This document shows, piece after piece, positions 1 through 7,754 of a stretch of 64,000 nucleotides of DNA. The stretch comes from Chitinophaga sp. S165 (GTDB lineage: Bacteria; Bacteroidota; Bacteroidia; Chitinophagales; Chitinophagaceae). Where the stretch lies: the NCBI RefSeq assembly GCF_003182155.1, contig NZ_QGTG01000006.1, positions 248,001 to 312,000 on the forward strand, written 5' to 3'. Position 1 is the stretch's first letter. Every line of letters starts with the position of its first letter. The notes below the pieces were generated by a model. The model was given only the letters and a program-made list of their open reading frames with translations. It was not told the DNA's origin and searched no databases. The position numbers and the translations under genes were made by a program.

Positions 1-682
1 TCTTGTCGGTGAAATCTTTAGAGCCGATCAGCGTAATAGTATATACTCTACCGGAAGAGAAGCTGGCGTTTGGTGATGAATTTTCTGTCAATACAGTGCT
101 CGTACCAGCTGCCTTCACCTTAATATTGTTAGTGTATACTGATTTGGTCAGCGGATTGAAAGCTGTCCTGAAACCACTCTGGCCTACGTAGGTACGGTTG
201 CTGTCCACTTTTACGTCGTCGATGTAAAGGTCAACAGGACCTGCATCAGGACTTAAATGAAAGAAGCGGATATTTACAGCAGTTTCCTTTGCAGCGGAGA
301 AGTCGTCTTTAATGCTTGTCATCTCCGGAGCTGTTGAATCGCCATAAGCAACCAGTGTATAATAGTTCAGGGAATCGTACCTGGCGGTTGTTGCTGCAAA
401 ATCAGCAGTCGCACCAACTTTCTTGAAAGAGAAGGTACGGATGCCTGCAAAAATAGGATAACCTATATAGGCAAAGCCGATGGTAAGAGGGCTGCTCTGG
501 TTCACTTTTGTCGTGTTGTCATAAAAATCCAGATCGGAGCTGCTGAGAATGCCATTAACAATAGCTACTGCCGCCCTGTCACGTTGAGGTGTTACGTTAT
601 CAGTTTTCAAGCAGGCACTGAGGCCGGTTACCACTGTCACAAGGGCCGCTATTGCCCACACGCGAGTTTTTTTAGTTGTCAT
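1..682 (-). CDS. DUF4397 domain lipoprotein (C-terminus beyond window)
   Basis: The reading frame is open from an ATG at 682 to the window edge, so the C-terminus is missing. The N-terminus has a hydrophobic stretch ending in a lipobox (LSAC, Cys24), which predicts a lipid-anchored envelope protein. Further in, the stretch PDAGPVDLYIDD resembles the DUF4397 family, made of immunoglobulin-like beta domains. The function is unknown; such proteins in Bacteroidota are usually cell-surface or periplasmic. It is the last gene of a minus-strand stretch, followed upstream by another lipoprotein gene on the same strand. The family call rests on one motif region and the general fold pattern. Confidence 0.75.
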   Translation of the reverse strand, partial: MTTKKTRVWAIAALVTVVTGLSACLKTDNVTPQRDRAAVAIVNGILSSSDLDFYDNTTKVNQSSPLTIGFAYIGYPIFAGIRTFSFKKVGATADFAATTARYDSLNYYTLVAYGDSTAPEMTSIKDDFSAAKETAVNIRFFHLSPDAGPVDLYIDDVKVDSNRTYVGQSGFRTAFNPLTKSVYTNNIKVKAAGTSTVLTENSSPNASFSSGRVYTITLIGSKDFTDK

Positions 683-725
683 TTTTGCTATCTTTTAGTG
701 CGAATTGATTTTGGAACTATAAAGG

Positions 726-2006
726 TTATTCAATACTCCTGGTGTAATCGAACCTGAATTTTGACAAGTCCGGGAGATGTTTTTTCCCTCGTTGCAATTC
801 ATGTTCGTAAATGATTTTGCCCAGTGCTTTCATGAATGGCTTACCTGTTTCCTCAAATTGATAATGCTCGTCGCTTAAAATACCATCCTTGTTTACATAC
901 ACTGTCACCGACAACATGAATTCTACCTGGTTTGTGAAATCTGCTATATACGCGATATCGGTCAAAAAGCCATAGGCCCAGCCGGGTTTATTGAAGCTAC
1001 GTATGTTCGCATGGACGTCGTTACGTTGTTCTCCTCCAAACAACACGAATTTTACGTAATTGCGGTAGAATTGTGTTGTATCATAGTGGGGATGCGCTGA
1101 CTCTTCAGGTTGAGCGGACATACAGTGATATAAAAACTGGTAATCGCTATCCTTTAAACGAAAACGATCTCCTTTTGTTACAGCCTCCGGAAAAATTATC
1201 TGACGCAATATACCATGAAGGTCAGCCAGCGGCGCCCGGTTCTTCTCAGAGGCGTCCATAGGGCTGTTCACCAGTTCTTCCTTACTATTATAATAACCTT
1301 TTCCCATCAGGTCGTGCCGCGGTGAAAAGGTGAGCCGGCTGTAAGCCGCCGGTTGTGCATAAAGTACCTGGTCGCCCTTCCGGAAAATAACGGCATTGGT
1401 ATGCCGGTTTTCCTCGGGGCTGATGCCCGTAACTCCCACACGATGGCGTATCTGGGTAGCAGCAAAGCCATTCTCCCACAGTCTCTTATTAAAGGTCTCC
1501 TGTCCGATGAACTCATAAAGACGGTTAAAGGCGTCATTATCGCTGACTAATAATATTTTTTTAATATATTGGCCTACTGAAGGTAATCCGTTAGCAGCGG
1601 AGCTGTCAGACGCCACGGCGGCAGTGATGTTCTCCAGGCTGTCGGTGAACATAGGGGTATTCCTGTCCAGTCCCGGAATATTGAGATCGTTCAGTTTCTC
1701 CAGGGCGAGGGCGCACGCGGCCAGTTTAACGGTGGAAGCCGGATAAAAGTACCGGCTGGTATCTGCCTTGTAATAGTGATCGGTAAAGTGAGGCCGGTTG
1801 GCCGCATCCCGGTCTATCCGCGTATAAATGATCTGTAAACCAAAGTCCTGCGAACGCTGGAATACCGGCCCGAGCTTGTCGGCATGGGCCTGTAAAAAAG
1901 TATCGAGGAAAGAGTCTTTCTGAGGATAATGGCTTGTTCCCATATTTTTATTAGTATTGCAGGCTGCAAAGAATAGCATCAACCAGAGAAAAATACAACG
2001 GCGCAT
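726..2006 (-). CDS. Serine hydrolase lipoprotein, class A beta-lactamase fold
   Basis: This 426-residue protein starts with a lipoprotein signal (FFAAC, Cys16). It carries the three motifs of penicillin-recognising serine enzymes: STVK at residues 91-94 with the acylated serine, SDN at 155-157, and a KPGW in place of the usual KTG triad near residue 340. At 426 residues it is longer than a typical class A beta-lactamase (about 290) and matches the Beta-lactamase2-type hydrolases common in Bacteroidota. It probably acts in the periplasm on peptidoglycan or beta-lactam-like substrates. Resistance cannot be inferred from sequence, since the KTG position is altered and no Glu166 loop could be assigned with confidence. 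Confidence 0.8.
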   Translation of the reverse strand: MRRCIFLWLMLFFAACNTNKNMGTSHYPQKDSFLDTFLQAHADKLGPVFQRSQDFGLQIIYTRIDRDAANRPHFTDHYYKADTSRYFYPASTVKLAACALALEKLNDLNIPGLDRNTPMFTDSLENITAAVASDSSAANGLPSVGQYIKKILLVSDNDAFNRLYEFIGQETFNKRLWENGFAATQIRHRVGVTGISPEENRHTNAVIFRKGDQVLYAQPAAYSRLTFSPRHDLMGKGYYNSKEELVNSPMDASEKNRAPLADLHGILRQIIFPEAVTKGDRFRLKDSDYQFLYHCMSAQPEESAHPHYDTTQFYRNYVKFVLFGGEQRNDVHANIRSFNKPGWAYGFLTDIAYIADFTNQVEFMLSVTVYVNKDGILSDEHYQFEETGKPFMKALGKIIYEHELQRGKKHLPDLSKFRFDYTRSIE

Positions 2007-2096
2007 AAATAAAGATTAAATTTTGGCAGGAAAGCAAGGGTTTATAAGCTGATAATCAATTATTTCTACCTTTTTCCTTTTCTACCTCTGAACGGC

Positions 2097-2126
2097 TTTA
2101 ATATATCAATTTAAATTCTATCTTTG
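2097..2126 (+). promoter_or_regulatory. Putative primary-sigma promoter of secDF
   Basis: A TATCTTTG box (2119-2126) fits the Bacteroidota -7 element TAnnTTTG. A TTTA at 2097-2100, 18 bp upstream, is a one-base variant of the -33 TTTG. The start codon lies 35 bp after the -7 box. Confidence 0.55.
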
Positions 2127-2161
2127 CAACTCTTAAAAAATTTTTATAAACCCGAAACAAT

Positions 2162-5100
2162 ATGCAACTTAAAGGACTGGTTAGATTTTTTGCCGGTGCA
2201 TTGATCCTTATCTCTGTGTATTATTTGTCGTTCACGTTTTTGGTACGTAACTACGAATCGAAAGTAGCTGCGCAGGCTGCGAGTGATGTCAGTAAATCAT
2301 TCCCCAGCGCTGAACAGAAATATCCTGGTGAAAATAACGCGGAGCTGCGGTCGGTTTATCAGGACACCTTGTCTGACCTCGTGAAAGAAAGAAGACAAAG
2401 GATCCTGGATAGTGCCAGCAACAAAGAAATGGCGGGTTTTCCATGGTATGTTACTTATGACAAAGCCAAAGAAAAGGAGCTGAACCTGGGTCTTGACCTC
2501 CAGGGTGGTATGAACGTAGTACTGGACGTAAGTGTGGAAGATGTGATCCGTTCATTGAGCGGCCATTCACAGGACGCGGCTTTCAGAAAAGCCCTGGACC
2601 TGGCCGTACAGCGTAAGAAATCCAGTCAGTCTGACTTCGTAACATTGTTCGGGCAGGCATATGAAGAAGTACAGCCTAACGGCCGTCTTGCTGTCATCTT
2701 TGCCAATTCATATCAACATGACATCGATTTTAATGCAAGCAACAGCAAGGTACTGGATGTGATCCGCCGTGAGGCCAACGCAGCCATCAAAAATACCTAC
2801 CTGGTACTGCAGAAACGTATTGATAAATTCGGGGTTGCTTCTCCAAATATCAGCCTGGATGAAAATAAAGGTATCATCTCTGTGGAACTGGCAGGTGTTG
2901 ACAATCCTGAACGTGTAAGGAAATACCTGCAGGCCAGCGCTAACCTGGAATTCCGTGAGGTGTACAGAAATGACGAACAGTTCATTTCCAACATTCTCCA
3001 GCCGATGAACGAAGCGATCAAAGCTGCCGTTGGCGGTACTACTGCCAAAGCTGCTGCTGATACTACCAAAAAAGCGGAAGACAGCACTGCTGTAGCTACA
3101 GCTGCTAAAGATTCCTCTACTACCGGTAGTCTGACCGCTATCTTAAACGACAGCACTAACAAATCCGGCAAAGCTGACTCCCTGAAGTCAGACGCTGAAC
3201 GTAGGGCTGAACTGGCAAAAGCTGAACCTTTCTTCAGCATCTTCGCCCCAAGATATCACCCTCAGCAGGGCGTTGCTTACGGCCCTATCATCGGTAATAT
3301 CCTTCCTTCCGATACTGCTGCCTTCAGCCGTTACCTCCAGATCCCTGCAGTAAAAAATGTACTGCCTAAAGACCTGGTATTTATATATGGTGCTGAAGAC
3401 AAAGAAAATAAACGTGCTCCACTGAATGTATATGCCATCAAGGTTAATCCGATCAACCCTGCTCCTCGCGTAGGTGGTGAAAGGATCGTGGACGCTAAAC
3501 AGGACTACGACCAGAGCGGCCGTCCGGAAATCTCCATGACTATGGACCCAACTGGTGCCAAAGAATGGAAAAAACTGACAGGCGAACTGGCTCCTACAGA
3601 TCCTAACAACCCGGCTACCCTGAACTATGTTGCAGTTGTACTGGACAACATCGTTTACTCTGCTCCATCCATTCAGGGTGAGATCGCAGGTGGCCGTTCT
3701 TCTATCTCCGGTAGCTTTACCCTGGAAGAAGCAAATGACCTGGCAAACATCCTGAAATCAGGTAAAATGCCGGCTCCTGCCAAGATCGTTCAGGAACAGA
3801 TCGTTGGACCTACCCTGGGCCAGGAATCTATCGCCGCTGGTGCTAAATCCTTCCTGATCTCTTTCATCGTGATCTTCGTCCTGATGCTGGTGTACTACAA
3901 CACCGCTGGCTGGGTAGCGAATATCGCCCTGATCCTCAACCTGCTGTTCACCTTCGGTATCCTCGCTTCCCTCGGCGCTACGCTGACAATGCCTGGTATC
4001 GCCGGTCTGGTACTCACCATCGGTATGGCTGTGGATACGAACGTAATCATATTTGAACGTATTAAAGATGAACTGAGCCGCGGTAAGAGCTACCAGCAGG
4101 CAGTAGAAGACGGTTACAAACGTTCCTACGCTCCTGTACTGGATGGTCACATCACCTCCCTGCTCACGGCTATCATCCTGTTCTACTTCGGTCTTGGTCC
4201 GGTACTGGGCTTCGCTACCACTCAGATCCTCGGCTTGCTGCTGTCCCTGTTCTGTGGTATCATGGTTTCCCGTATCGTTACTGACTGGTGGACTAACAAG
4301 AAAAGACACTTCGAATACTTTACTCCGATCTCCCGTAAAATATTCAAACACGCCGCTTTCGACTTCGTAGGAAAAAGAAAATACGCTTATATCATATCAT
4401 TCGTAATGATTGCTTTAGGTGCATCCTCTTTCTTCCACGGTTTCCGTCACGGTGTTGACTTCGACGGTGGTCGTAACTTCACTGTTCGTTTCGAACAGCC
4501 AATGAAGACCGACGAAGTACGTGATGAACTGGAAAAACAGTTCGGTACTGAACCTTACGTGAAAACAATCGGTACAAGCAACCAGCTGAGCATCACTACA
4601 AACTACAAGATCGACGAACAGAGCGAAGCAGTAGATAAAGAAGTAACACAGAAACTGTTCGAAGGCCTGAAGAAATTCTACGAGCCAGGACTGACTTACG
4701 AAGCATTCGCTTCTCCAAGGTTCATCGTAGCGTCTCAGACCGTGTCTCCGACCATTTCCGACGACTTACGTGCAGGTGCTGTGAAAGCGACCGTTTTATC
4801 ACTGGTAGTGATCTTCCTGTACATCCTCCTGCGTTTCAGCAAATGGCAATATTCAATCGGTACGATCTTCTCCCTGTTGCATGACGTGATGGTAACTCTC
4901 GCAGTATTCTCTTACTGCCGTGATTTCGTTCCGTTCGCACTGGAAGTTGACCAGCACTTCATCGCTGCGATCCTGACCGTTATCGGCTTCTCCATGAACG
5001 ATACCGTGATCGTGTTCGACCGTATCCGTGAATACTTCCGTACAGGTGTAATGAAGGGTGCAACCAGAGACCAGGTGATCAACAAAGCCATCAACGATAC

Positions 5101-5350
5101 GCTGAGCCGTACCGTTATGACTTCCCTGACTGTGTTCCTGACCATCCTGATCCTGTTCATCTTCGGTGGTGAAGTAACCCGTGGTTTCGCCTTCGCAATG
5201 CTGATAGGTGTAGTTACCGGTACTTACTCTTCCATCTTCGTGGCAGCTCCGGTACTGGTAGACTTTGACAAGAAGAACCAGCTGTCTAACGAAAGCGAAG
5301 CGCTTCCTGTAAAAGAAACCGCTGCAGCTCCGGCTACCGCTAAGAAATAG
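2162..5350 (+). CDS. secDF: Protein translocase subunit SecDF (fused)
   Basis: The 1062-residue product joins SecD and SecF in one chain, the usual form in Bacteroidota. It helps pull preproteins through SecYEG using the proton gradient. Visible landmarks are an N-terminal membrane helix, the SecD signature LGLDLQGG near residues 109-116, the SecD membrane motif DTNVIIFERIKDE, the start of the SecF half near residue 725, and the SecF motif NDTVIVFDRIREYF. Residues about 290-350, inside the first SecD periplasmic domain, are a low-complexity Ala/Thr/Ser/Lys/Asp insertion that well-studied SecD proteins lack. A strong terminator follows at once, so the gene appears monocistronic. Confidence 0.97.
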   Translation: MQLKGLVRFFAGALILISVYYLSFTFLVRNYESKVAAQAASDVSKSFPSAEQKYPGENNAELRSVYQDTLSDLVKERRQRILDSASNKEMAGFPWYVTYDKAKEKELNLGLDLQGGMNVVLDVSVEDVIRSLSGHSQDAAFRKALDLAVQRKKSSQSDFVTLFGQAYEEVQPNGRLAVIFANSYQHDIDFNASNSKVLDVIRREANAAIKNTYLVLQKRIDKFGVASPNISLDENKGIISVELAGVDNPERVRKYLQASANLEFREVYRNDEQFISNILQPMNEAIKAAVGGTTAKAAADTTKKAEDSTAVATAAKDSSTTGSLTAILNDSTNKSGKADSLKSDAERRAELAKAEPFFSIFAPRYHPQQGVAYGPIIGNILPSDTAAFSRYLQIPAVKNVLPKDLVFIYGAEDKENKRAPLNVYAIKVNPINPAPRVGGERIVDAKQDYDQSGRPEISMTMDPTGAKEWKKLTGELAPTDPNNPATLNYVAVVLDNIVYSAPSIQGEIAGGRSSISGSFTLEEANDLANILKSGKMPAPAKIVQEQIVGPTLGQESIAAGAKSFLISFIVIFVLMLVYYNTAGWVANIALILNLLFTFGILASLGATLTMPGIAGLVLTIGMAVDTNVIIFERIKDELSRGKSYQQAVEDGYKRSYAPVLDGHITSLLTAIILFYFGLGPVLGFATTQILGLLLSLFCGIMVSRIVTDWWTNKKRHFEYFTPISRKIFKHAAFDFVGKRKYAYIISFVMIALGASSFFHGFRHGVDFDGGRNFTVRFEQPMKTDEVRDELEKQFGTEPYVKTIGTSNQLSITTNYKIDEQSEAVDKEVTQKLFEGLKKFYEPGLTYEAFASPRFIVASQTVSPTISDDLRAGAVKATVLSLVVIFLYILLRFSKWQYSIGTIFSLLHDVMVTLAVFSYCRDFVPFALEVDQHFIAAILTVIGFSMNDTVIVFDRIREYFRTGVMKGATRDQVINKAINDTLSRTVMTSLTVFLTILILFIFGGEVTRGFAFAMLIGVVTGTYSSIFVAAPVLVDFDKKNQLSNESEALPVKETAAAPATAKK

Positions 5351-5375
5351 TGTTCAACTAAAATGTTTGATAATA

Positions 5376-5409
5376 AAAAGCCCTTCGGTCCAACCGAGGG
5401 GCTTTTTTT
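5376..5409 (+). terminator. Rho-independent terminator of secDF
   Basis: An inverted repeat (AAGCCCTTCGG / CCGAGGGGCTT) is followed by a run of T, 25 bp past the secDF stop codon. Confidence 0.9.
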
Positions 5410-5534
5410 ATGCCTTCAATCTCCGGACCGTTTTGGTAAGTAGAAATTTACCACACACAAAATAAGCCTGCACATACATCGTCTGTCCATTCTGTAGCGT
5501 CCAGACAAGCCTTCTGTTAGCTTCATACCGGCTT

Positions 5535-5644
5535 ATTAAAAGAATACCAAAAGGGCATTAAAAGGGTATGTATATATCAAATCGATATTGAAGTGACCTT
5601 TAGATGACCTTTTAATGACATTTTAGTAAGCTTTTACGTACCTT
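5535..5644. repeat. Array of degenerate 11-bp units, partly inverted
   Basis: This is the main content of the 344-bp gap after secDF. Ten consecutive 11-bp windows can be laid in register. The left three are of the type ATTAAAAGGGT and the last five are of the type TAGATGACCTT / TTAATGACATT. The left group is roughly the reverse complement of the right group: 19 of 24 bases match when aligned. Arrays with the same 11-bp period occur at 37838-37903 and 63051-63138. Confidence 0.6.
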
Positions 5645-5694
5645 AGAGAAACGATACAGTAAACTTGTATTTATAACCTCAAAACGACCTTTTT

Positions 5695-6234
5695 ATGGCC
5701 ATTGTTAAAGACAATATCCTCATGCAACTGGTGCGGGGCACCCTGGGTAAGCAGATCACGATCTACGAACGGAACGGGCAGATCATTATGGCGAAGAAAC
5801 GCGGTCCTTCAACGAAAAAGCCTACCCAGAAGCAGTTGGAAGCCAGACATAAAATGACCATTGCTTCGATGCGTGCGCATATCATGCTGGAAGATCCGCA
5901 GATAAAGGCCTACTACCAGTCGCTGGCAGGGCCGGGTCAAAATGCCTATAATATGGCGGTGAAGGATGCTTACCGCAGTCCCGAAGTCCAGAATATCAGG
6001 TTAGAAGAGCAGGAGGTGGTAGTGACTGCCAAAGATGAGTTCCGGGTAGCGGAAGTGGAGGTAAAGGTAATAGACGCTGACGGTGTTGTTACAGAGAGCG
6101 GGCGGGCAATTTTAGGCCGTAACGGAGTAGATTGGTATTATAAAGCAGCGGCATTGCCTGCAGGCGGTAAAGTCATTGTGGTAGCGAAAAGTCTGCCGGG
6201 GAATCGAACGTTGAAGGAATTGCTGCTCACATAA
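5695..6234 (+). CDS. Conserved hypothetical protein, 179 aa
   Basis: I do not recognise a named family. The product has no signal peptide or membrane segment. The N-terminal third is basic and rich in Lys/Gln (residues about 30-55, including the run KKPTQKQLEARHK), followed by a helical stretch. The C-terminal half, from about residue 105, looks like a beta-sandwich with alternating Val residues. The overall shape recalls small cytoplasmic proteins found in several copies in Bacteroidota genomes, but this is an impression rather than a match. It stands alone between an 11-bp repeat array and a convergent gene. No clear promoter was seen. Confidence 0.7.
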   Translation: MAIVKDNILMQLVRGTLGKQITIYERNGQIIMAKKRGPSTKKPTQKQLEARHKMTIASMRAHIMLEDPQIKAYYQSLAGPGQNAYNMAVKDAYRSPEVQNIRLEEQEVVVTAKDEFRVAEVEVKVIDADGVVTESGRAILGRNGVDWYYKAAALPAGGKVIVVAKSLPGNRTLKELLLT

Positions 6235-6502
6235 ACTGTTTACGAATGGCTTCTTTCTGGTTGGTAACCTTTGCCTGCATATGTTGGAATATTCTTCATT
6301 TACCAGCCAGCGCCGATCATTTTGACATGTATTGTTTCCACGTTAAGTGGGAGCGCCTGGTTGTGGCTTGGACTTAAAGCAGCCTATTCTCTCTTCTCAT
6401 CTCCTGGTTCCCTTTTAGTATACATTAGAGGCCGTTTTTGGGCCTTTTGTCCGTAAGTAGTATGTAGGGGTCTCCTGGGATGAAAAACGGCTTACGGAGC
6501 TT
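6235..6502. other. Intergenic region without a recognised gene
   Basis: This is the gap between two convergent genes. It holds a weak hairpin near 6427-6446 (GAGGCC / GGGCC followed by TTTT) that could end the plus-strand gene. An open frame of 61 codons here has no coding features and is not called. Confidence 0.4.
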
Positions 6503-6538
6503 AAAAACCATCTTCCTCCGGCATTGCCAGAGGAAGAT
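6503..6538 (-). terminator. Terminator of the GH5 gene
   Basis: A 9-bp stem (ATCTTCCTC / GAGGAAGAT) with a small inner stem in its loop is followed on the minus strand by GGTTTTT. It lies just downstream of the GH5 stop codon. Confidence 0.7.
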
Positions 6539-6556
6539 TAAAGTCGAACAGGATCT

Positions 6557-7672
6557 TTAGTCCCTCGTCAACAGTTTTATCAGCTTATCATCCGGATCGC
6601 CATTAGGGTCAATAATGCCGAAATCGCCCTTATAATCCCAGATAGTCCAGGCAATGTGGTTCTTCTCCAGGGCCTTTTTCACGTCCTTGTACCAATGCAA
6701 CCTGTCTTTGCGGTATACCGTGTTCAGACATCCCCATTCCCCGCAGTAGAGCGGCAATTTAAGTTTCTGGGCCACCTTCACTGCAGTCATCATCTGCTGT
6801 TCAATGACGTCATCATCGTATTCTTCCGAGCTGCCTGCCAGCAGGTTCCGGATGGTAGCCGGTTGCTGCGCGATCTCTTTGGTAGTGATCGTAGCGCCGG
6901 GATAGTGTACCGGGCCGGAATAGTCCTTATGAGCTGTCCAGCTGGCTTTATAGTGCGTAAAGTAGAACGGATTGTAATAGTGGAAACTGAGGATGATCTT
7001 TTTATCGCCTGCAGGTACTTTCAGCTGTGGAAAGGTGCTGTAAGACTGATAACGATTGCTGCCGATAATAACGACGCGTTTAGGCTCCAGCTCTCTGATG
7101 AGGGCAATGCCTTTGGCCGCCAGTTCGTTCCATTGGGCGGCACTGTCGGCTACGGGTTCATTCAGTAGTTCATAAGCTACCAGGTCGGACGGATATTTTT
7201 TCAGCTCCCCACTCAGTTCCCGCCAGCATTGCAGGAAACGTTCCTGTGCGGCAGATTGCTCCCAGAGCGCTCTGCTCTTGGCATTGAAGTGATGGCTGCG
7301 AAGAATATGCAGGTCTACGATCGCACGCAGCTTGTATTGTTTGCACCAGCCGATCGCTTTATGTAAAAGCACAAAGGCGTCTTTGTATTTTTCTTCCTTG
7401 TAATCCCACAGTTCGGCTTCCTCTACCGGAATGCGGATATGGTCGAATCCTTTTTCCGCCAGCAGGGCCACGTCTTTTTCTGTGAAGTAGTCAACCTGGG
7501 CCACACTGCGCCGGCCGCCTGGCTGCGACAACCAGTGACTGATGTTCACACCGCGTCGGATATTAAATCCCTCAGGCATCCTGGGGGCGTCCTGTGCACT
7601 TACAATGGCCGGCGATGCAGCCAGTACAAAGATGACAAATGTAACAACCAGTGATTTGTAGATATTTCCCAT
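6557..7672 (-). CDS. Secreted glycoside hydrolase, family 5 (cellulase-like)
   Basis: The 371-residue product starts at the ATG at 7672. A longer frame would overlap the next gene and lacks the clean signal peptide (residues 1-26, ending near VSAQ). GH5 landmarks are RRGVNISHWL near the N-terminus, the acid/base Glu in LLNEP near residue 170, and the nucleophile Glu in CGEWG near residue 310. The family hydrolyses beta-1,4-glucans, mannans and related glycans; the exact substrate cannot be read from sequence. The enzyme is probably periplasmic or secreted. The gene follows the SNF2 helicase gene on the same strand 82 bp downstream, without an obvious functional link. Confidence 0.9.
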   Translation of the reverse strand: MGNIYKSLVVTFVIFVLAASPAIVSAQDAPRMPEGFNIRRGVNISHWLSQPGGRRSVAQVDYFTEKDVALLAEKGFDHIRIPVEEAELWDYKEEKYKDAFVLLHKAIGWCKQYKLRAIVDLHILRSHHFNAKSRALWEQSAAQERFLQCWRELSGELKKYPSDLVAYELLNEPVADSAAQWNELAAKGIALIRELEPKRVVIIGSNRYQSYSTFPQLKVPAGDKKIILSFHYYNPFYFTHYKASWTAHKDYSGPVHYPGATITTKEIAQQPATIRNLLAGSSEEYDDDVIEQQMMTAVKVAQKLKLPLYCGEWGCLNTVYRKDRLHWYKDVKKALEKNHIAWTIWDYKGDFGIIDPNGDPDDKLIKLLTRD

Positions 7673-7754
7673 AGCGCAAATATTCGAAAATTCGTGTATA
7701 AGGCAAAGTGCCTTCGCCAGACGCGGACCGTCTTTGGCTGAAACGGCACAGTTG

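Noticed and set aside
726..2006. Calling the serine hydrolase an antibiotic-resistance beta-lactamase
   Set aside because: The KTG motif is altered to KPGW and the protein is much longer than class A enzymes, so activity on drugs cannot be claimed.
6271..6456. A 61-codon frame in the gap before the GH5 gene
   Set aside because: It has no recognisable domain, promoter or conserved start, and it covers a hairpin.
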